Shown here: positions 25,061 through 41,955 of the stretch, piece after piece
Layout: each line of letters begins with the position of its first letter
How positions within the stretch are numbered: the stretch's first letter is position 1
DNA from: Cololabis saira
Lineage: Eukaryota; Chordata; Actinopteri; Beloniformes; Belonidae
DNA length: 64,000 nt
Reading direction: 5' to 3'
Assembly (NCBI RefSeq): GCF_033807715.1
Contig: NC_084590.1
Coordinates: 34,933,505-34,997,504 of the forward strand
Position numbers and translations under genes: made by a program
The notes under the pieces: generated by a model
The model's database searches: none
Seen by the model: only the letters and a program-made list of their open reading frames with translations
Told to the model about the DNA's origin: nothing

Positions 25061-26490
25061 ATTCAATTTGCCTCTGAAAGGTGCGGCCCCTTTTTGTTAT
25101 GGTTTTTTTGTGCCTGGTCTTGTTGCATGTGTTGATGGGAGTTTCTTTTTAGGAAACATCTTAGGGACGGGATTTTTGAATAAGGCAGAGTTATAAACAA
25201 AGCTTTGCATGCACAATTCACTGCTGACCATGCCATTACTCAACAGTGAAAAAAGGAATACGTCCTAACCTTTGCACTTGATGAGGCTGTGATCGTTACT
25301 CCATGGGAGTTAACACTGAAGTGGTTCTGTGTAAAGCTGTTTGTCTAATAGACTTGTGTTGGCTGCTGCATGTTGGAACCTCACCAGTGAAGAGAACGAT
25401 TGACTGAATTAAATATGTAAATGTGTCCAAATATCACAGAATGACAGCCTCGATGGAATATCTTAAGAGGTATAGCCCAAAAGATTTCCCCCTGGCCCTC
25501 ACAGTCCACCAACCTAAATATCAGTGACCTGAAAACATGCAAGACAGCCCAAGGATGGAACAAGAAAATAATCCATGTTCAGAAAAAACAACAAAATACC
25601 CTTAAAAGAGTAAAATAAAATGTTGTGAAGCCTTCAGTGCAGACAGACTACATCCTTGAAACTGGACTTCATTTTTTCTCGTAGATTTCACCTTCAATCC
25701 TGAAGACTCAGACGTTCGTTCATTGACTTGTTTCAGTTGTCTCAGTTTGGCCTATGATTTCTGGCTGAACATGCCCACATCAATAACCCTAATATGTATA
25801 AAATTACTAATTGTGGAGCCTTTTACAATTACTTTGTCCAAATGCCAGAGAGAAAATGATGAGAACATAGCCATCTGCCAGTGATCTTCGGCACCACAGA
25901 AAATCAATATTACAAGCCTGAAATGCAACTTGACACAAGAACAGAGCACCATGAAATAATTTTTGCCTCCAACAGCTGTGTGATCAGCAGCACAACCATT
26001 TCCACCAATACAACAGACAAAAGAAACCCCAACAAAAATCAGTTCTCATGAAGGAAGATGAGAGGTACAACGCTCACTGAGAAAAGAAAGATTTCACAGG
26101 GGTCATGTTTGCTCAGTTTGGCACAATGAATATACATTTTCAGAGTTCCATTTTCTGTCCCATGATGCTTCAGGAAATATACTAGTAGGTGGGTGGTATA
26201 TGTTATAGTAACACCCACTCGAGGACCACGATCTTTGGTTATCCAGCAGAACGTTGTATTCTAAAAAAAGATATCAATATTATTCACTCCATGTTAATCT
26301 TTCATTTGACTTGTTGCATATTCCTTTTATCTGTCCTCTAATCCTTTTCAGAGATAGATGCTTGTTTTTATTTCCACTAACAGAGGGATAGCTACTTATA
26401 CAACAGAGGTGGGTGCACATTTTTTGAGAAAGAATAATATATGTCTTCCTGATTGAACTGCTTTGCATTGTTTAGTAAATTATTGTTATT
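25061..26490. other. Stretch without recognisable gene
   Basis: No family or exon-like segment recognised on either strand. Confidence 0.4.
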
Positions 26491-26800
26491 TTTTTTTTAT
26501 TTAACCTTTATTTAACCAGGAAAAGAAACCCATTGAGAGTAAAAATCTCTTTTGCAAGGGTGACCTGGCCAAGAGGCAGCACAAGATTTCAGATATTAAA
26601 ATTTACAGAGGTGTGATGTGAAATATTAAAATCAAATAAAATCAAATTAAACAAAAAATGGAAATCATTTAAAACAGTTACAAATCAGAGATGCTGTCTC
26701 AAGTGCACTAATTCTAGACTTAAAATCACTCAGTGGAAAAGGTTCTGTTATTTTTAGATCCTTTTGAAGTTTGTTCCATGTATAAGGGGCAGAGTATGTG
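26491..26800 (-). mobile_element. LINE 3' UTR/tail-type repeat, reverse orientation
   Basis: The string tttaacctttatttaaccag, followed by cccattgagagtaaaaatct and caagggtgacctggccaaga, is a high-copy fish repeat usually found at the 3' end of LINE copies. Its orientation and position fit the minus-strand LINE pseudogene at 27200..28540, though 400 bases separate them. Confidence 0.55.
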
Positions 26801-27199
26801 AATTATTGTGTTATTATTGTTATTCAGCTAATTATATACTTAATATATAGCTGTTGGCCCTGTGAATCACCTTACCAGAGGCAACACACTCAGATAACAC
26901 TGGCATCACATGTGAATCTTTCTAGCATGTGCAGTGAAGCTTCACAGCAACCTTTTTCTTAAAGTTGATGGATCAACCACCCTTAATAATTATTATTAAT
27001 CCATTTTATGCCACATAAAACCTAACAATATAAAACATAATAATCAACAACAACATGATAATGTATTTCACTTCAAGATATTAAAGGGCATCTTAAAATC
27101 GCACAATAAGACCAATGGATAAAGACACATATAAATCAAAGAAAGAAGCAATATGCAATAATTCAGTTACACACTATGTTGTAGGTGCAAAACTAATTT
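26801..27199. other. Stretch between LINE tail and LINE ORF remnant
   Basis: AT-rich. It may be 3' UTR of the neighbouring minus-strand LINE, with no motif to prove it. Confidence 0.35.
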
Positions 27200-28540
27200 T
27201 AAAGTAGCAATCAAGACTCAGGCTCAGGATTGTATATTGTATCCATTTGTTTTGAGACAGGAGTTGCTCGTATGCAAAGAGCCAATGTTAGAGACGCCTT
27301 GCAGAGAGTTTAAGAGGCGGGGGAGAACAGACGATGGCTGTAATCCTAATGGTAGGTCGAGCAGCAGGGGGTGCAGTGAAGAGGATGACAGGATGATCTG
27401 AGGGACTAGGAAGGTGTATAAATGTGAAGGAGTTCTGAGACATATGGAGGTGGAAGGTTACGAGTGAACTTAAAAGTAAGAAATCTTGAAATTTTCTCAC
27501 TTTTCTCCCAGGAGAGCCAGTGATGGAGAGCTGGTGATTTGGAAAGAATTCTGGGAAATACATTCCAACCAATTAGAAGCATTTGAAGCATCTCGAAAAG
27601 AAGACCGTAGAAAATGCAGTTAACCATGTAAAATAATGGCTGTGCTAGATTAAATGGCAAGGACAACTGAATTAGATTACTGACGTGTGCTTCAAAGGAT
27701 AATGTACTGTAAATAAAAAACACCAACCCCCAGGATAATAACATAAATATGGAACCAGTTAATTGGATAACCCTTGCTCTAGCATTATTTAGTTTGCGGA
27801 AATCTACTATTTAATACTCAGGAGAGAGTCTGAAGGGGATCAGAGTATCAGCGAAAGGAGACTTGGAAAAAAGGTAGACTTGGGTGTCATCAGTGTAACA
27901 GAGGATCTAAATACTGAGGTTCCTGAAAGTTTGGAAAGAAGTTAAAGGTAGATGGAGAAAGTAAAGGGGGCCAAAAACAGAACCCCGAGAATCAACATTA
28001 GAAACTGTTGATCTCTGAGCAGTTCCAAAAGAGATCTGGTATCAAAATAAGAGCTCAACATAAGAAAGGAACAAAATAGTTAAAAACACGGAATCATGTA
28101 CCACCAAAAGGTGATTGGTGGTTTGACTTATCCCTGTGTCTGTGCTCTGCAAGGAAAAAATCCAGACTGGAACGGTTTCTAACCATCTGCCTGACAACCA
28201 TTAATGTGAACTGCACTTCTGTGTCAAATATTTTAAAGAGAAAGTGGCTGAGAAATCATTCAGATTTGCAGAGTGTGCAACAGAGTTCTTGAATATTGCA
28301 GTTATGACAGCTGTCTTGTGAGATGAGGGAATGAGGCCGGAAATAATGGAGCAAAGCGTGATATAGGTTATTACAGATGACAGGGAGGATATAAAAAAAA
28401 GAACGTCTTTTTTCTCTTTTTGAAAGCAGGACAGGGATCTAGTTGACAGGTGGAAAATTTCGGTCTCAAAATAAAAGTAGTCTGACAATAATAAAGATTG
28501 TGAAAGCAATACGCTGAAAACAGCTGAAAATCATCTATAT
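27200..28540 (-). pseudogene. LINE reverse transcriptase pseudogene (RT domain to C-terminus)
   Basis: From 28540 downwards the minus strand shows the RT N-terminal segment SSLSSVITYITLCSIISGLI with PSSHKTAVITAIF (28201..28509), then GSVFGPL (RT motif usually QGSVLGPLLF), then a block ending CYTDDTQVYL near 27880. There the catalytic YADD box reads YTDD, keeping both Asp residues. Next come STLSFEAHVSNLIQLSLPFN and PPYVSELLHIYTPS (27406..27744), the C-terminal motifs of fish Jockey/L2-type LINEs. Frameshifts and stops separate these blocks. The 5' endonuclease half is absent. It is one contiguous 1.3 kb insertion. Confidence 0.85.
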
Positions 28541-33102
<4,562 letters not shown>

Positions 33103-33236
33103 TCAATATGCCCACAGAGACCAAGTGTTTCTTTCTTTCTCCAGGTTGTCACTGTCGCCGTTGACTGAGTCTTGGGGCCGTGAACTGGAATCAGGTGGCT
33201 GAGTCCACGTACTCAAAGATCCCGAGCTGAATAGAG
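33103..33236 (-). other. Exon-like segment, strand uncertain (unrecognised)
   Basis: On the minus strand a possible acceptor (ccttacag) is followed by an open segment with an ordinary Ser/Pro/Asp/Asn-rich composition and GC-ending codons, including STWTQPPDSSSRPQDSVNGD, then SDNLEKERN, ending at a TGA (33103..33105). On the plus strand the same DNA has a strong acceptor (tttctttctttctccag, ending 33144) and a donor after 33194, enclosing 50 open bases. Both cannot be right. I recognise no protein family. It stands out from its AT-rich, stop-dense surroundings. A chance open stretch remains quite possible. Confidence 0.25.
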
Positions 33237-33639
33237 CTGTAAGGACACTAACTTCAGACATTTTATTAAAACCTAAAGGAAAGGAAACTTTTCAACAACA
33301 AAAAAAAGTCTCTTAATCCACCAAACCTTGAATCAAAACATGACCATGTACAAAAGGAACAATTTTTCATTTATACTGTTGCCAACAAGATTGAACCACT
33401 TTCAGATAATTTTTCTGACCTTTTATAGCCATTTTCTTCCAGATTTGTCCAGACCAGCGGTCGGCAACCCAAAATGTTGAAAGAGCCATTTTGGACCAAA
33501 AACACAAAAAACAAATATGTCTGGAGCCGCAAAAAATGAAAAGTCTTGTATCAGCCTTAGAATGAAGGCAACACATGCTGCATGTTTCTATATTAGTTAG
33601 AACTGGGGGAAGATTTTTTTTTCATTATGCACTTCGAAA

Positions 33640-33950
33640 AAAAAAGTCGAAATTTCGAGAAAAAAGTCGAAATTTCGAGAAAAAAGCCGAAATGTCAAGA
33701 TTAATGTTGAAGTACAATCTTGAGAAAAAAGTCGAAATGTCGAGAAAAAAGTCGAAATGTTGAGGAAATAATCAAGATTTCGTGAAAAAAAGTCGAAATG
33801 TTGAGAAAAAAGTTGAAATGTCGAGAAAAAGTCAAAATTTCAAGAAAAAAGTCGAGATGAATGTTGAAGTACAATCTCGGGAAAAAAGTCGAAATGTTGA
33901 GAAAAAAGTCAAAATGTTGAGAAAAAAGTCAAAATGTCGAGACTAAAAAG
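33640..33950. repeat. Minisatellite inside hAT copy 1
   Basis: Irregular tandem units of about 18-19 bases built on gtcgaaatgtcgagaaaaaa, with g/a and c/t variants. Open frames rich in Lys and Glu result from the repeat. Confidence 0.85.
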
Positions 33951-33954
33951 GAAA

Positions 33955-34105
33955 GGATAAAAGGGAGAAAAAAAAGAAAAAAATGAAAAAAGAAGAAAAA
34001 AGAAAAAAAGGAAAAAAAAGAAAAGAAGAAAAAAAAGAAAAAGAAAAATAGAGAAAAAGAAGAAAAAAAGAGAAAAGAGGAGAAAAAAAAGAAAAAAAAG
34101 GTCAA
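33955..34105. repeat. Purine (GAAAA) tract inside hAT copy 1
   Basis: About 150 bases almost entirely A and G on the plus strand. The poly-Phe/Leu frame on the minus strand is an artefact. Confidence 0.9.
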
Positions 34106-34181
34106 ACATTTTCTCCAGGGGCCACTAGGGTGGCGCTAAAGAGCCACATGCGGCTCTAGAGCCGCGGGTTGCCGATCCCTG

Positions 34182-34544
34182 GTCCAGCCGGTGTCAGCCC
34201 CAGAGTGCTTCAACAACGACACAGCCATCTGGACAAAGCAGCCAGTACTGGTGAGCTTAAAAGGTCTTTGATTTCTCCGGAGCATTTAACACCATCCAAC
34301 CTGCATATGTAAGAAACTCCAAAAGACACAGGTGGATGTCTCCACAATCAATTTTAAATTAGATCTTTTTTTACTATCATTTATAGTTTAAAGAATTAAA
34401 AAGGTGGCTTACAGGTCTATCATCATATATTTCAGCTCGTACTTTCTGCCTATTTGTTCTCAAAAAGTTGAGATGTTTGATGTTGCATGTGCTGCGTTTT
34501 GAGGTCCTTCTGCAGATTAGTTTGTTCTTTTGAAACTTTTTTTT
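34182..34544. other. Stretch without recognisable gene
   Basis: Nothing recognised between the hAT copy and the SINE-like repeat. Confidence 0.4.
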
Positions 34545-34680
34545 TTCAAGGCTCTATTGGCCTTTATTTTGAAAGCGGCTTAACAGGAAACTTGAGTAGA
34601 GAGAGGGGGATGGCAGGCGGTAAAGAACCACAGGCTGGGATTCGAACCTGCGGTGCTTGGTTCAGGACGACAAGTTCAGA
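34545..34680 (-). mobile_element. SINE-like repeat with tRNA B box
   Basis: The segment has the layout of a common teleost repeat: T-run, cctttattttgaaagcgg, gagagagggggatggcag, then gggattcgaacctgcgg. The last contains GGTTCGAATCCC on the minus strand, a near-perfect pol III B box. The A box is not clear, so the head may be truncated. Confidence 0.55.
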
Positions 34681-37600
34681 ATGTGAATGTTGTGCGGAGG
34701 ATGAGGGAAAGGATGAAATATTTGTACTATGTGCCTGCACACTGTAGAAGAGTCAACCATCGGGCTGTTATTGCATGGGGCTTATGATTTACCTTTCAAC
34801 CAATCTCACAATGTGTTCTCTGAGAAAGTTTCCTCTGGTATTCTGAGCGACAGCTTGACCCCAGCGGTTCCTCTTTGCTGCCATTTGTTAATTACATTAC
34901 AAACTGTAAGCATCAATTACTTTAATTTTTTTTGTTGAGTGCCAGACAGCAGCTTTGAGGAGTTCATGGCTGCTGATTAGCAGGAAAAGGTTTTAGGAGT
35001 CAAAGTATTCATACAATGTGAAATCTGCACCACTTACCCTTTTTGAAAACTGTCAGTGATCAAGCCATGTCATTAAGATAATTACAGGTTGGGTAAGAGA
35101 TCTTTTTCTGAAGCATTTTTTTTTTTGTGCTATAATGCCTGAAATTTTCTCAAGACACTGATAGCAAAGAATTAAGTAAATGCTCTCATGTCAAAAACAA
35201 AAATGTTCATCCCCCATGGAAGCAACAGGGCTGAAAAAAACACCACCCAGTCATTGGACTGTCTGTCAAACTCTCTTTTGCTTCGACTGAAGCCACACAT
35301 CCAAACACTGGAGGTGTGGCTTCAGAGGCAGGAAAAGGGTTATACCTTTCTGACTTTGTGTTTTCAAAATTTTCATGATTTTAACTGTTTTTTTCCCCAA
35401 ACATTTCCTACCAACCCTTAAGATCTGAGACGTTGGTAGAAGGTATGTGACAACAATCTTTCTACGAGCTGAACAATGTGCAATGTGCCTCTTTCCTTTC
35501 CTTTTAGTTGTAAAATACAAAAAAAAAATGTTCCACTATGCATAGTGGAAATAACCCAATGGTGAATTTTGTGGCATGGACACAAGAGATTTATGGTTTC
35601 TCTATAACAGACACTTGCACTCCCACTTTAGATTCTGTTCAATATAGCTGGACGTCTTTTAAAGTTAAATATGATTTTGGATTTGCTTCTCTAGAAATCA
35701 TACACATTTTCTTGGTCTTTCAGATTTTAACTTGACCTCCCCTGTTCTAACAAGTGCCTTCTCACATTATCAAGTGAAAAGAACGCTTTTCTTTCTATTA
35801 TTACAGCCTTGGTGCCTTCCATTTGAAAAGCAGAAGTTAGTTACTTAAGAGGTTCGTGATTTCTCATTACTACGGTAAGGTTCAAGAGCTCTTTCATAAG
35901 ATTAAGATTTTGAATAACCCTGTGAATATAGAGGGTGTAAAAAATAAATAAATAAAAAAAAAACAAGATACTACCAAAGCCTATTTTGGAGAGAAATGAA
36001 AAGCTAAAATGTCAGAATTAGGAGACTCAAAATTGAGTTTGCACGCAATCACAATTACCACATGCTGAAAGTTTCATTAGAGCTACATTCAGCCTAATTT
36101 ATGTGCCACTCTTTGTCCCCTTGGAATCATCACGACTTTTGTTCCTTTTTAACAGATGATTACAAAATTGAAAATGATTAAATCCACGAGTAGGTCTACA
36201 ACTGAGATTTGAGTCCGCTGTGATTGGACACTATGCATCAATTTGTCTGGTGTGAACACTTCCCAAAAGAAAGAAATACAGCCTGAAATTTAATATGTTT
36301 AGCAATTATTGACAAAGGGAAGCTTGTTAATGCTTTACATGCAACCAAAGTGGTTCAGTGCAAGAACAAATTAATTACAAACTTCTGGTGAATAAAACTC
36401 TACTAAATTGAGCTAATCTTGGATTCTAAACTTGCTATCATCAGTTTTTATTTGATCTTGTGACCCCACACACAGTCAGGATGAGGCTAAGATTAAACTT
36501 TGGACTTTTCTTACACACCCACACAGTCAAAAACTGAGAGACAGACACCTCTGGTCTCCTGTCAAATCAGTTTACAGCTTCTCAAATAAGCCGCAAATAA
36601 ACACTGATACCAGTAACAAGGGCTGTAAAAACCTGCAGCTGCCTGGCTCTTTCTGTCAGGAGGGTTAGCGATGACTCCACTGCAGATACCCCCCTCTTCT
36701 TTGTACACAACTGATTAACCAAAATAATCCATTACCGTTGCTGCAAGTAATCGGTGCAGACAGGATCATATGGTTGCCCATTTCAGATGCTGTCTGCAAA
36801 GATGTGAGCTGAATATCTAAGTTATTTCCACCTATGCGCTGTCTCTACAAACCGCAGCATCACGTCACAACTTTTTAGTTTTTTGGAAACTAATCGTGTA
36901 ATGCATAAAGGGACCAATTTAATTTTGTTTGTGGGGTGAACAAAACATATTGTGCATTTTCTTCTGGCACAAGAGTAATTTTTTTGCGTGAAATCAAATC
37001 TATTTCTCATTACAGAGGCTGCATCTGAAAGATGCAATGTTGCATAACCATGGGACAATGTTGGACTCTTATGAATAAGAGCCTTTGTCTGATATTTGCT
37101 TTCTGGGAACATTTAAAAAAGAAAGGAAACAAAAAAAGAAGTCGAAAAGAATACCCTCTCTGATGCAGTCAGAGTCATGCCGCCTGAGTGTGAAACAGAC
37201 ATTTCATTGGGTTAAATGACATCAGCAAACAAGTATGAGTTAGAAACGGGTCGTGTCTTATTCTGTTTTAACGGAGAAAAAAAAATAACTTGCTCTACTT
37301 TGACCGCTTCACTGATCAGCCCCAAACACTGAACCCAATGTATGTCAGATACAACAAGATTAATACAAGACAGAAACGGGTCAAAGCAGTATTAGTATGT
37401 TGTCGTCTTTGATTAAAGTTGTTGTATCGAGTCTGTTCGGGGAAGACTTGATTAAAACATCAAGATAGGAACTAGTACAAGAGATTTGTGGTTGCTGCAG
37501 ATAAGGCATCACCCACTGTAAACAACACACACATTTTCATTCCCATGGTGGCCACTGCTCTTCTGACATGCTTTATATCCACTTACTGTATGTTTACATG

Positions 37601-37994
37601 ACATTACTTCATTCAGCACCCTTTCTAAAGGCAAGGATAATGTCTTGGAAGTAACCTTTGTTATTCCTGCTGTAAATGTCTGCAGATGCACCATGCATCA
37701 ACCATTAACCATTAACTGTGTGTTTGTTAGAAACCTAGGGTCTTTTCAGCGGTAGATGCTGATTCCAATTGCACACTAAACAGATAAAAACATCTGCATT
37801 TGTGTTTTTTATGGCAAAAATCTTCTAGGTCATTTCCTTCTACATGTAAAATGAGTTAACAGAATTTATGAAGCTATTTGCTTTGATCTCAGTGTGTTCT
37901 CGCCCATTTTAGAGGAAGCACCTGGCTCAAACACATTTAGGGAGATTAGGAGTGAGCTTGTTATCTTTCCACTCCACGTTTGTGTCTTTTACAG
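34681..37994. other. Long stretch without recognisable gene
   Basis: AT-rich, with no family recognised. A perfect hairpin lies at 35287..35325 and is listed separately. Confidence 0.4.
35287..35325. repeat. Perfect 12-bp inverted repeat with 15-base loop
   Basis: ctgaagccacac (35287..35298) and gtgtggcttcag (35314..35325) are exact reverse complements. The stem is half G/C in an AT-rich setting. Confidence 0.9.
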
Positions 37995-38126
37995 GACTGG
38001 AATTTCAATGCAGGACCAGACACTGTGAAACTGTTTCCACAACCGGCAGAACACAGACGTCGTTCATCTGTTGCTAAAACGTTGTTCAGCCGTATCAAAG
38101 CTGCTGTGATGAATTTTAGAGATGAG
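37995..38126 (+). CDS. Candidate host exon, 44 codons, gene unknown
   Basis: The segment is preceded by a good pyrimidine tract and acceptor (gtgtcttttacag) and followed by a good donor (gatgag then gtaaag). It is exactly 132 bases, and one frame is open throughout, giving a phase 0 to phase 0 exon. The peptide begins DWNFNAGPDTVKLFPQPAEH and continues RRRSSVAKTLFSRIKAAVMN with FRDE at the end. The composition is ordinary, with a basophilic-kinase-like RRRSS site and an amphipathic basic helix. I recognise no family. Before 37995 the frame is open for only a few codons; beyond 38126 it stays open but becomes Lys/Asn-rich as in the AT-rich surroundings. No partner exon could be found in the window, which would be expected if the window lies within large introns. 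Chance remains possible. Confidence 0.4.
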
Positions 38127-39132
38127 GTAAAGTGTTTTAGGACCTGTAAATTAAAAAAATACCTTATTAATTCCCAAAATGGAAATGATTTAAAGAAAAT
38201 TAGGTCAACAAAAATTGTATTTCAATTAAAAAGCTTCATGTTTAACCTGAAGGGCATGATAAAACAATTAGAAAACTCAACCCTTTTGATGTTCAATCTT
38301 TTTCTTTTCAAAAATAGGCTGTAAACGTAAATTTTTCTGATTCTGCAATTGATGTCTCTCATTAAACAACAAATCCTCTGCAACATGATTTTAATTTTTT
38401 ATCAAAATTTCCTCAATGTGTCGATTATTTATTAAGTCATTTTTGTATTTTTTATTTTTAGAAACAGGCATTTCTCCCTCCCAATCATATAGTTTGAACT
38501 CTGTAATTACTTGGGAATGGTAAATTGTCTTATTTGTGTGCAAAATATATAAATCCCAAACCAAATTTCAACAAGACAGATAGTGGTCTCATCAGGACGG
38601 AAAGGCGATGGCTGAAATTGATTGTGCTGTATCTTGTCTACAAAAACCTCTCTTGGCAGCTTGGCAATTGTTTATTTCTCACTGGGAAACCATTGTTTGC
38701 TCTGAAAATGATACGTCTCTATGTGCTCTGTACATTTGCTCTAGGGTAATGTGCATCAGCCAGCAATTTCTGAAGCGTATGATAATGTTTTATGGTGACA
38801 CTAATGCTGAAAAATGAAGTTACATGTGGTATTTGCTGTTTGTTTTAATACAATTTGTCATATGTCATTATCCGATTTTCAAATCCTTTTACATACTTGA
38901 TTTTTGCATAATATTGATAAATCCCATGGTAATAAAGTGTATGAGAGAGTGCACATGCGCTCACTAATGGAAGTGGCACATTAGGGATTTACATTGGACA
39001 TTAAGCATAAAAAAACAGAACGTCTCTATACATACAAAGGATGTGCAGTGGGAGATGATGTCACACCACTTGTTTTTGTGCACCCATGTGTTAATCTATT
39101 CATTCCTTTGGGAACCTTTGTAATCTCTGATG
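38127..39132. other. Stretch without recognisable gene
   Basis: AT-rich with short frames. Nothing recognised. Confidence 0.4.
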
Positions 39133-39278
39133 CACACTGTTGCCCTTGAAGTTGGAATAAACCATTGTATACTACATTGTATGTATTTTCTCATGAAAGG
39201 ATTGCTAATAAAAAAGAGGACAAAAAAGAGGAATATTTCAGAAAGCAAAATTATTCCAACTTTATGGGCAACAGTGTA
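39133..39278. mobile_element. Small mariner-like MITE, about 146 bp
   Basis: cactgttgcccttgaagttg at the left and caactttatgggcaacagtg at the right are inverted repeats over about 28 bases, with a two-base difference in the middle. A TA lies at the right edge (39277..39278); the left edge reads CA. The centre is AT-rich and non-coding. Confidence 0.75.
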
Positions 39279-41396
39279 GTTGAAAAACATCCATCCAGTG
39301 GTTATGTGAGTGTTATTCGTCTTGTTATATGTGGTGAACACATGGGCTGTACTAATTAGAATAGGGCAAACAAGTAGCAGACTTTAAAAAAAAAACGGAT
39401 TCCTTTCAGTTTTTTGATTATGTAGTGACAGTATAAAAGGTAGATAGCAACAAGTTGTTTGCAAATTGACAAATGACAGATGGAAATGAGTCATTTGCCC
39501 ATGATAGGTGAGGACACAATCATTTTTGCACCATGACTTGTTCAATACTTGTATTTATCTTTCACTTCCAGAGCAACAAATTGTGAGCTATATATTTAAA
39601 TTAACCTCTTTCCAATTTCCAGCTCACTGCAGCACTATGTACTGCTTTGAAAAAATATTTAAATGCCTTCGGATACTGCTCAATTGTTTTCCTTGTTTAT
39701 TTGCTTATTTATTCACATTTTCACCTACAAGGAAATGCAAAGAAATATAATGTTACGGTAGAAACAGATAGAAAATAGAAGATAGAAGTCATGATGAACC
39801 TGCAGGTTTATTTTCACATGCCTTTATTTTCTGGAATAATAACGGAGTATGATGTCCCTGGAGTGGACAGTTGGCTGCAGTGATACCTTGGTGTTTGCTA
39901 AATTGAAGAGATTTTTATTATTAGGCTTCATATCAGACTTAATGACTCTTCATCAATCGTTTGTGCTATCCAGTCCTGAACTATAAAATACATTTATTGC
40001 ATCGATCCTCCGATTCTGAATCCCTTCTGAATCAACCTGACACATATCCCTTTTTTCTAAATTATTATTATTATTTTCAGCATATATGCATATAAGGAAT
40101 GTTTTTTTTCTTGAGTTGCTGAATGTGAGGCGTAAAGGAGACCTACATCTGTGTTTGTGCCAGACTGTGTGTGAGACATTCATTTTTAGTTTTATCTCAG
40201 ACCCGTCTGCATTATATCACAACTGAGCGATCATGTGTTGTCACAGCTGGGGCGAATGATTCGACTTCCCCCTGCTGCTCTGAGCTCTGTGAGATGTCTG
40301 TACTTTATCATGCCCTGTTCCTTCCCCTTTTTTTTAATTGCACTTATTAAAGACAATACTGATTTACAGAGGATCTTGTTTGATGTTTTATCCCCTTTAT
40401 ACACTAATTAATGTTACTGCATTCTGGGATTCATCTCGTTTAATTTTTATTTACCACTTTGCAGACGGTTACTTGCTGACACAGTTTTATGCCAGCTCAT
40501 TTGAAACAGCTATAAACATTGTTGATGCAGATACCTTGTCTGAGCAAAATTGCAAGAGGCACCAGGTGACCTTTGGTTTTGGGAAGCAGATTGTTGATTT
40601 GCCCCCAGCAATTACAGCAGCTCATGAGTCAGATATAAACCCACCATGAGTCCGTGCTTCTATAGTAGCTCTACTCATTGTCCATCCACATTCTCAACCC
40701 GTCTCTAATATTTAAAACCGCAGAGGAATTGAAGTGAGCAGCTTTGCTTTTCTATTATTTGTCTGTCAGAGTGAATACTGATGTCCTCAGTGAGTTTGTT
40801 TTTTTTCCCAGGCATCCTATTCATAATAACACAATGCTAAAGCCCACCGGTTGCACTTTGGCTCGAAAAGGTCTGATGAAAAATTCTGGATGCAACTAAA
40901 CAATTTGCTGGTGCATGCAAGAGTAACAGATAGGCGCAATAATATAATCAATGACGAAAGTTAAAAGAAGAGACATATTATGCAGGTTTTATCCTGGGAT
41001 CTCAATGAAAATCTCTGCAACGTTATGTCCGTCAGAGTTAATCAGTTTGGCTTGGCTGCCTTAGCTTATGCTACTTTGCATTTATTCCTATGAAATATGT
41101 CCAGACATCTTTATTTCAAGTGTTGCTACCCAGACAACATTCCGAAATGAGTTCTGCCTGAGTTGAAACGAGGTCAAGCAGAGGTCCGCTGGGACCTGTG
41201 GTCGGCCAGCTGGGTTAGACCCGTTACGCTCAGCCCTTGTGAGTAGATGGATTGTGGGTCCCAGTTGAGTTCAGCTGGAAGGGCCCTGAAATCATCCACT
41301 GTGGCTCCTTGTCCCTTCAGAAAATCAATTCCAGGGGAGCCACAGAGCTCCTAACAAACATTTGGATTGTGAGCTCTGGATTCAGATGTCATTTTG
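39279..41396. other. Stretch without recognisable gene
   Basis: No family or exon-like segment recognised. Confidence 0.4.
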
Positions 41397-41404
41397 GTAG
41401 TGAA

Positions 41405-41955
41405 TAGGGGTGATACGATACACTAATCTCACGATACGGTACGATACACGATATTGAGGTCACGATAACGATACAATACGATATTATAGCAGTATTTTTT
41501 TAACAACCTTGCATGAGGAACATATGACTGGAAAAAATGGTCCTTTATTTGAAAAACACAAAATACAAAATAATGCTGTGCATTTGCCCTATTGTTACAG
41601 TTTGTAATGCTTTATAACTGTTTAAGTTTTAAAGAGAAAGCCAGGCCAACCATTTTCCACAAACGGAACTAAAAGTAAATGTCAGGTTTGCATTATGCAT
41701 CTTCAGTTTCATACAAGTACAAATATTTTGCCACAAACTGAATAGTTTCTCTCATGTATGATTTGACTTTTTTTCTTTTCCAGAAATTTAAAAACTAAAA
41801 TTAAATAAATAAATAAAAGTAAATAAATACATAGTAGACACAATAAATTAATATTAATAACCCGATATCACGATACACTTTGTCACCTCCACGACACGTA
41901 TTGTGACGTTTTTGTATCACGAAAGTTTGTGGCACGATATATTGTTACACCCCTA
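41405..41955. mobile_element. hAT-type non-autonomous element, 551 bp, perfect 8-bp duplication
   Basis: The termini taggggtgatacgata and atattgttacacccct plus a are inverted repeats. The identical 8-mer gtagtgaa lies on both sides (41397..41404 and 41956..41963). Subterminal cgatac/gatacg motifs are repeated at both ends, as in transposase-binding regions. The interior is AT-rich with no transposase. Confidence 0.9.

Larger units (their letters stand above)
33455..34181. mobile_element. hAT-type non-autonomous element, copy 1 (727 bp)
   Basis: The termini cagcggtcggcaac and gttgccgatccctg form imperfect inverted repeats. They are flanked by gtccagac (33447..33454) and gtccagcc (34182..34189), an 8-bp target duplication with one change, the hAT hallmark. 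The first 150 bases match copy 2 at 43019 almost word for word. The middle is an expanded minisatellite and a purine tract, and the last 80 bases (gagccacatgcggctctaga) again match copy 2. No transposase is encoded. Confidence 0.9.

Noticed and set aside
24935..25196. Open frames of Met-Asp-Gly-Trp repeats
   Set aside because: They are produced by the (GGAT)n tetranucleotide, not by a gene.
33909..34109. Phe/Leu-rich possible membrane proteins on the minus strand here and at 43398..43866
   Set aside because: They come from GAAAA purine tracts inside two hAT-type elements.
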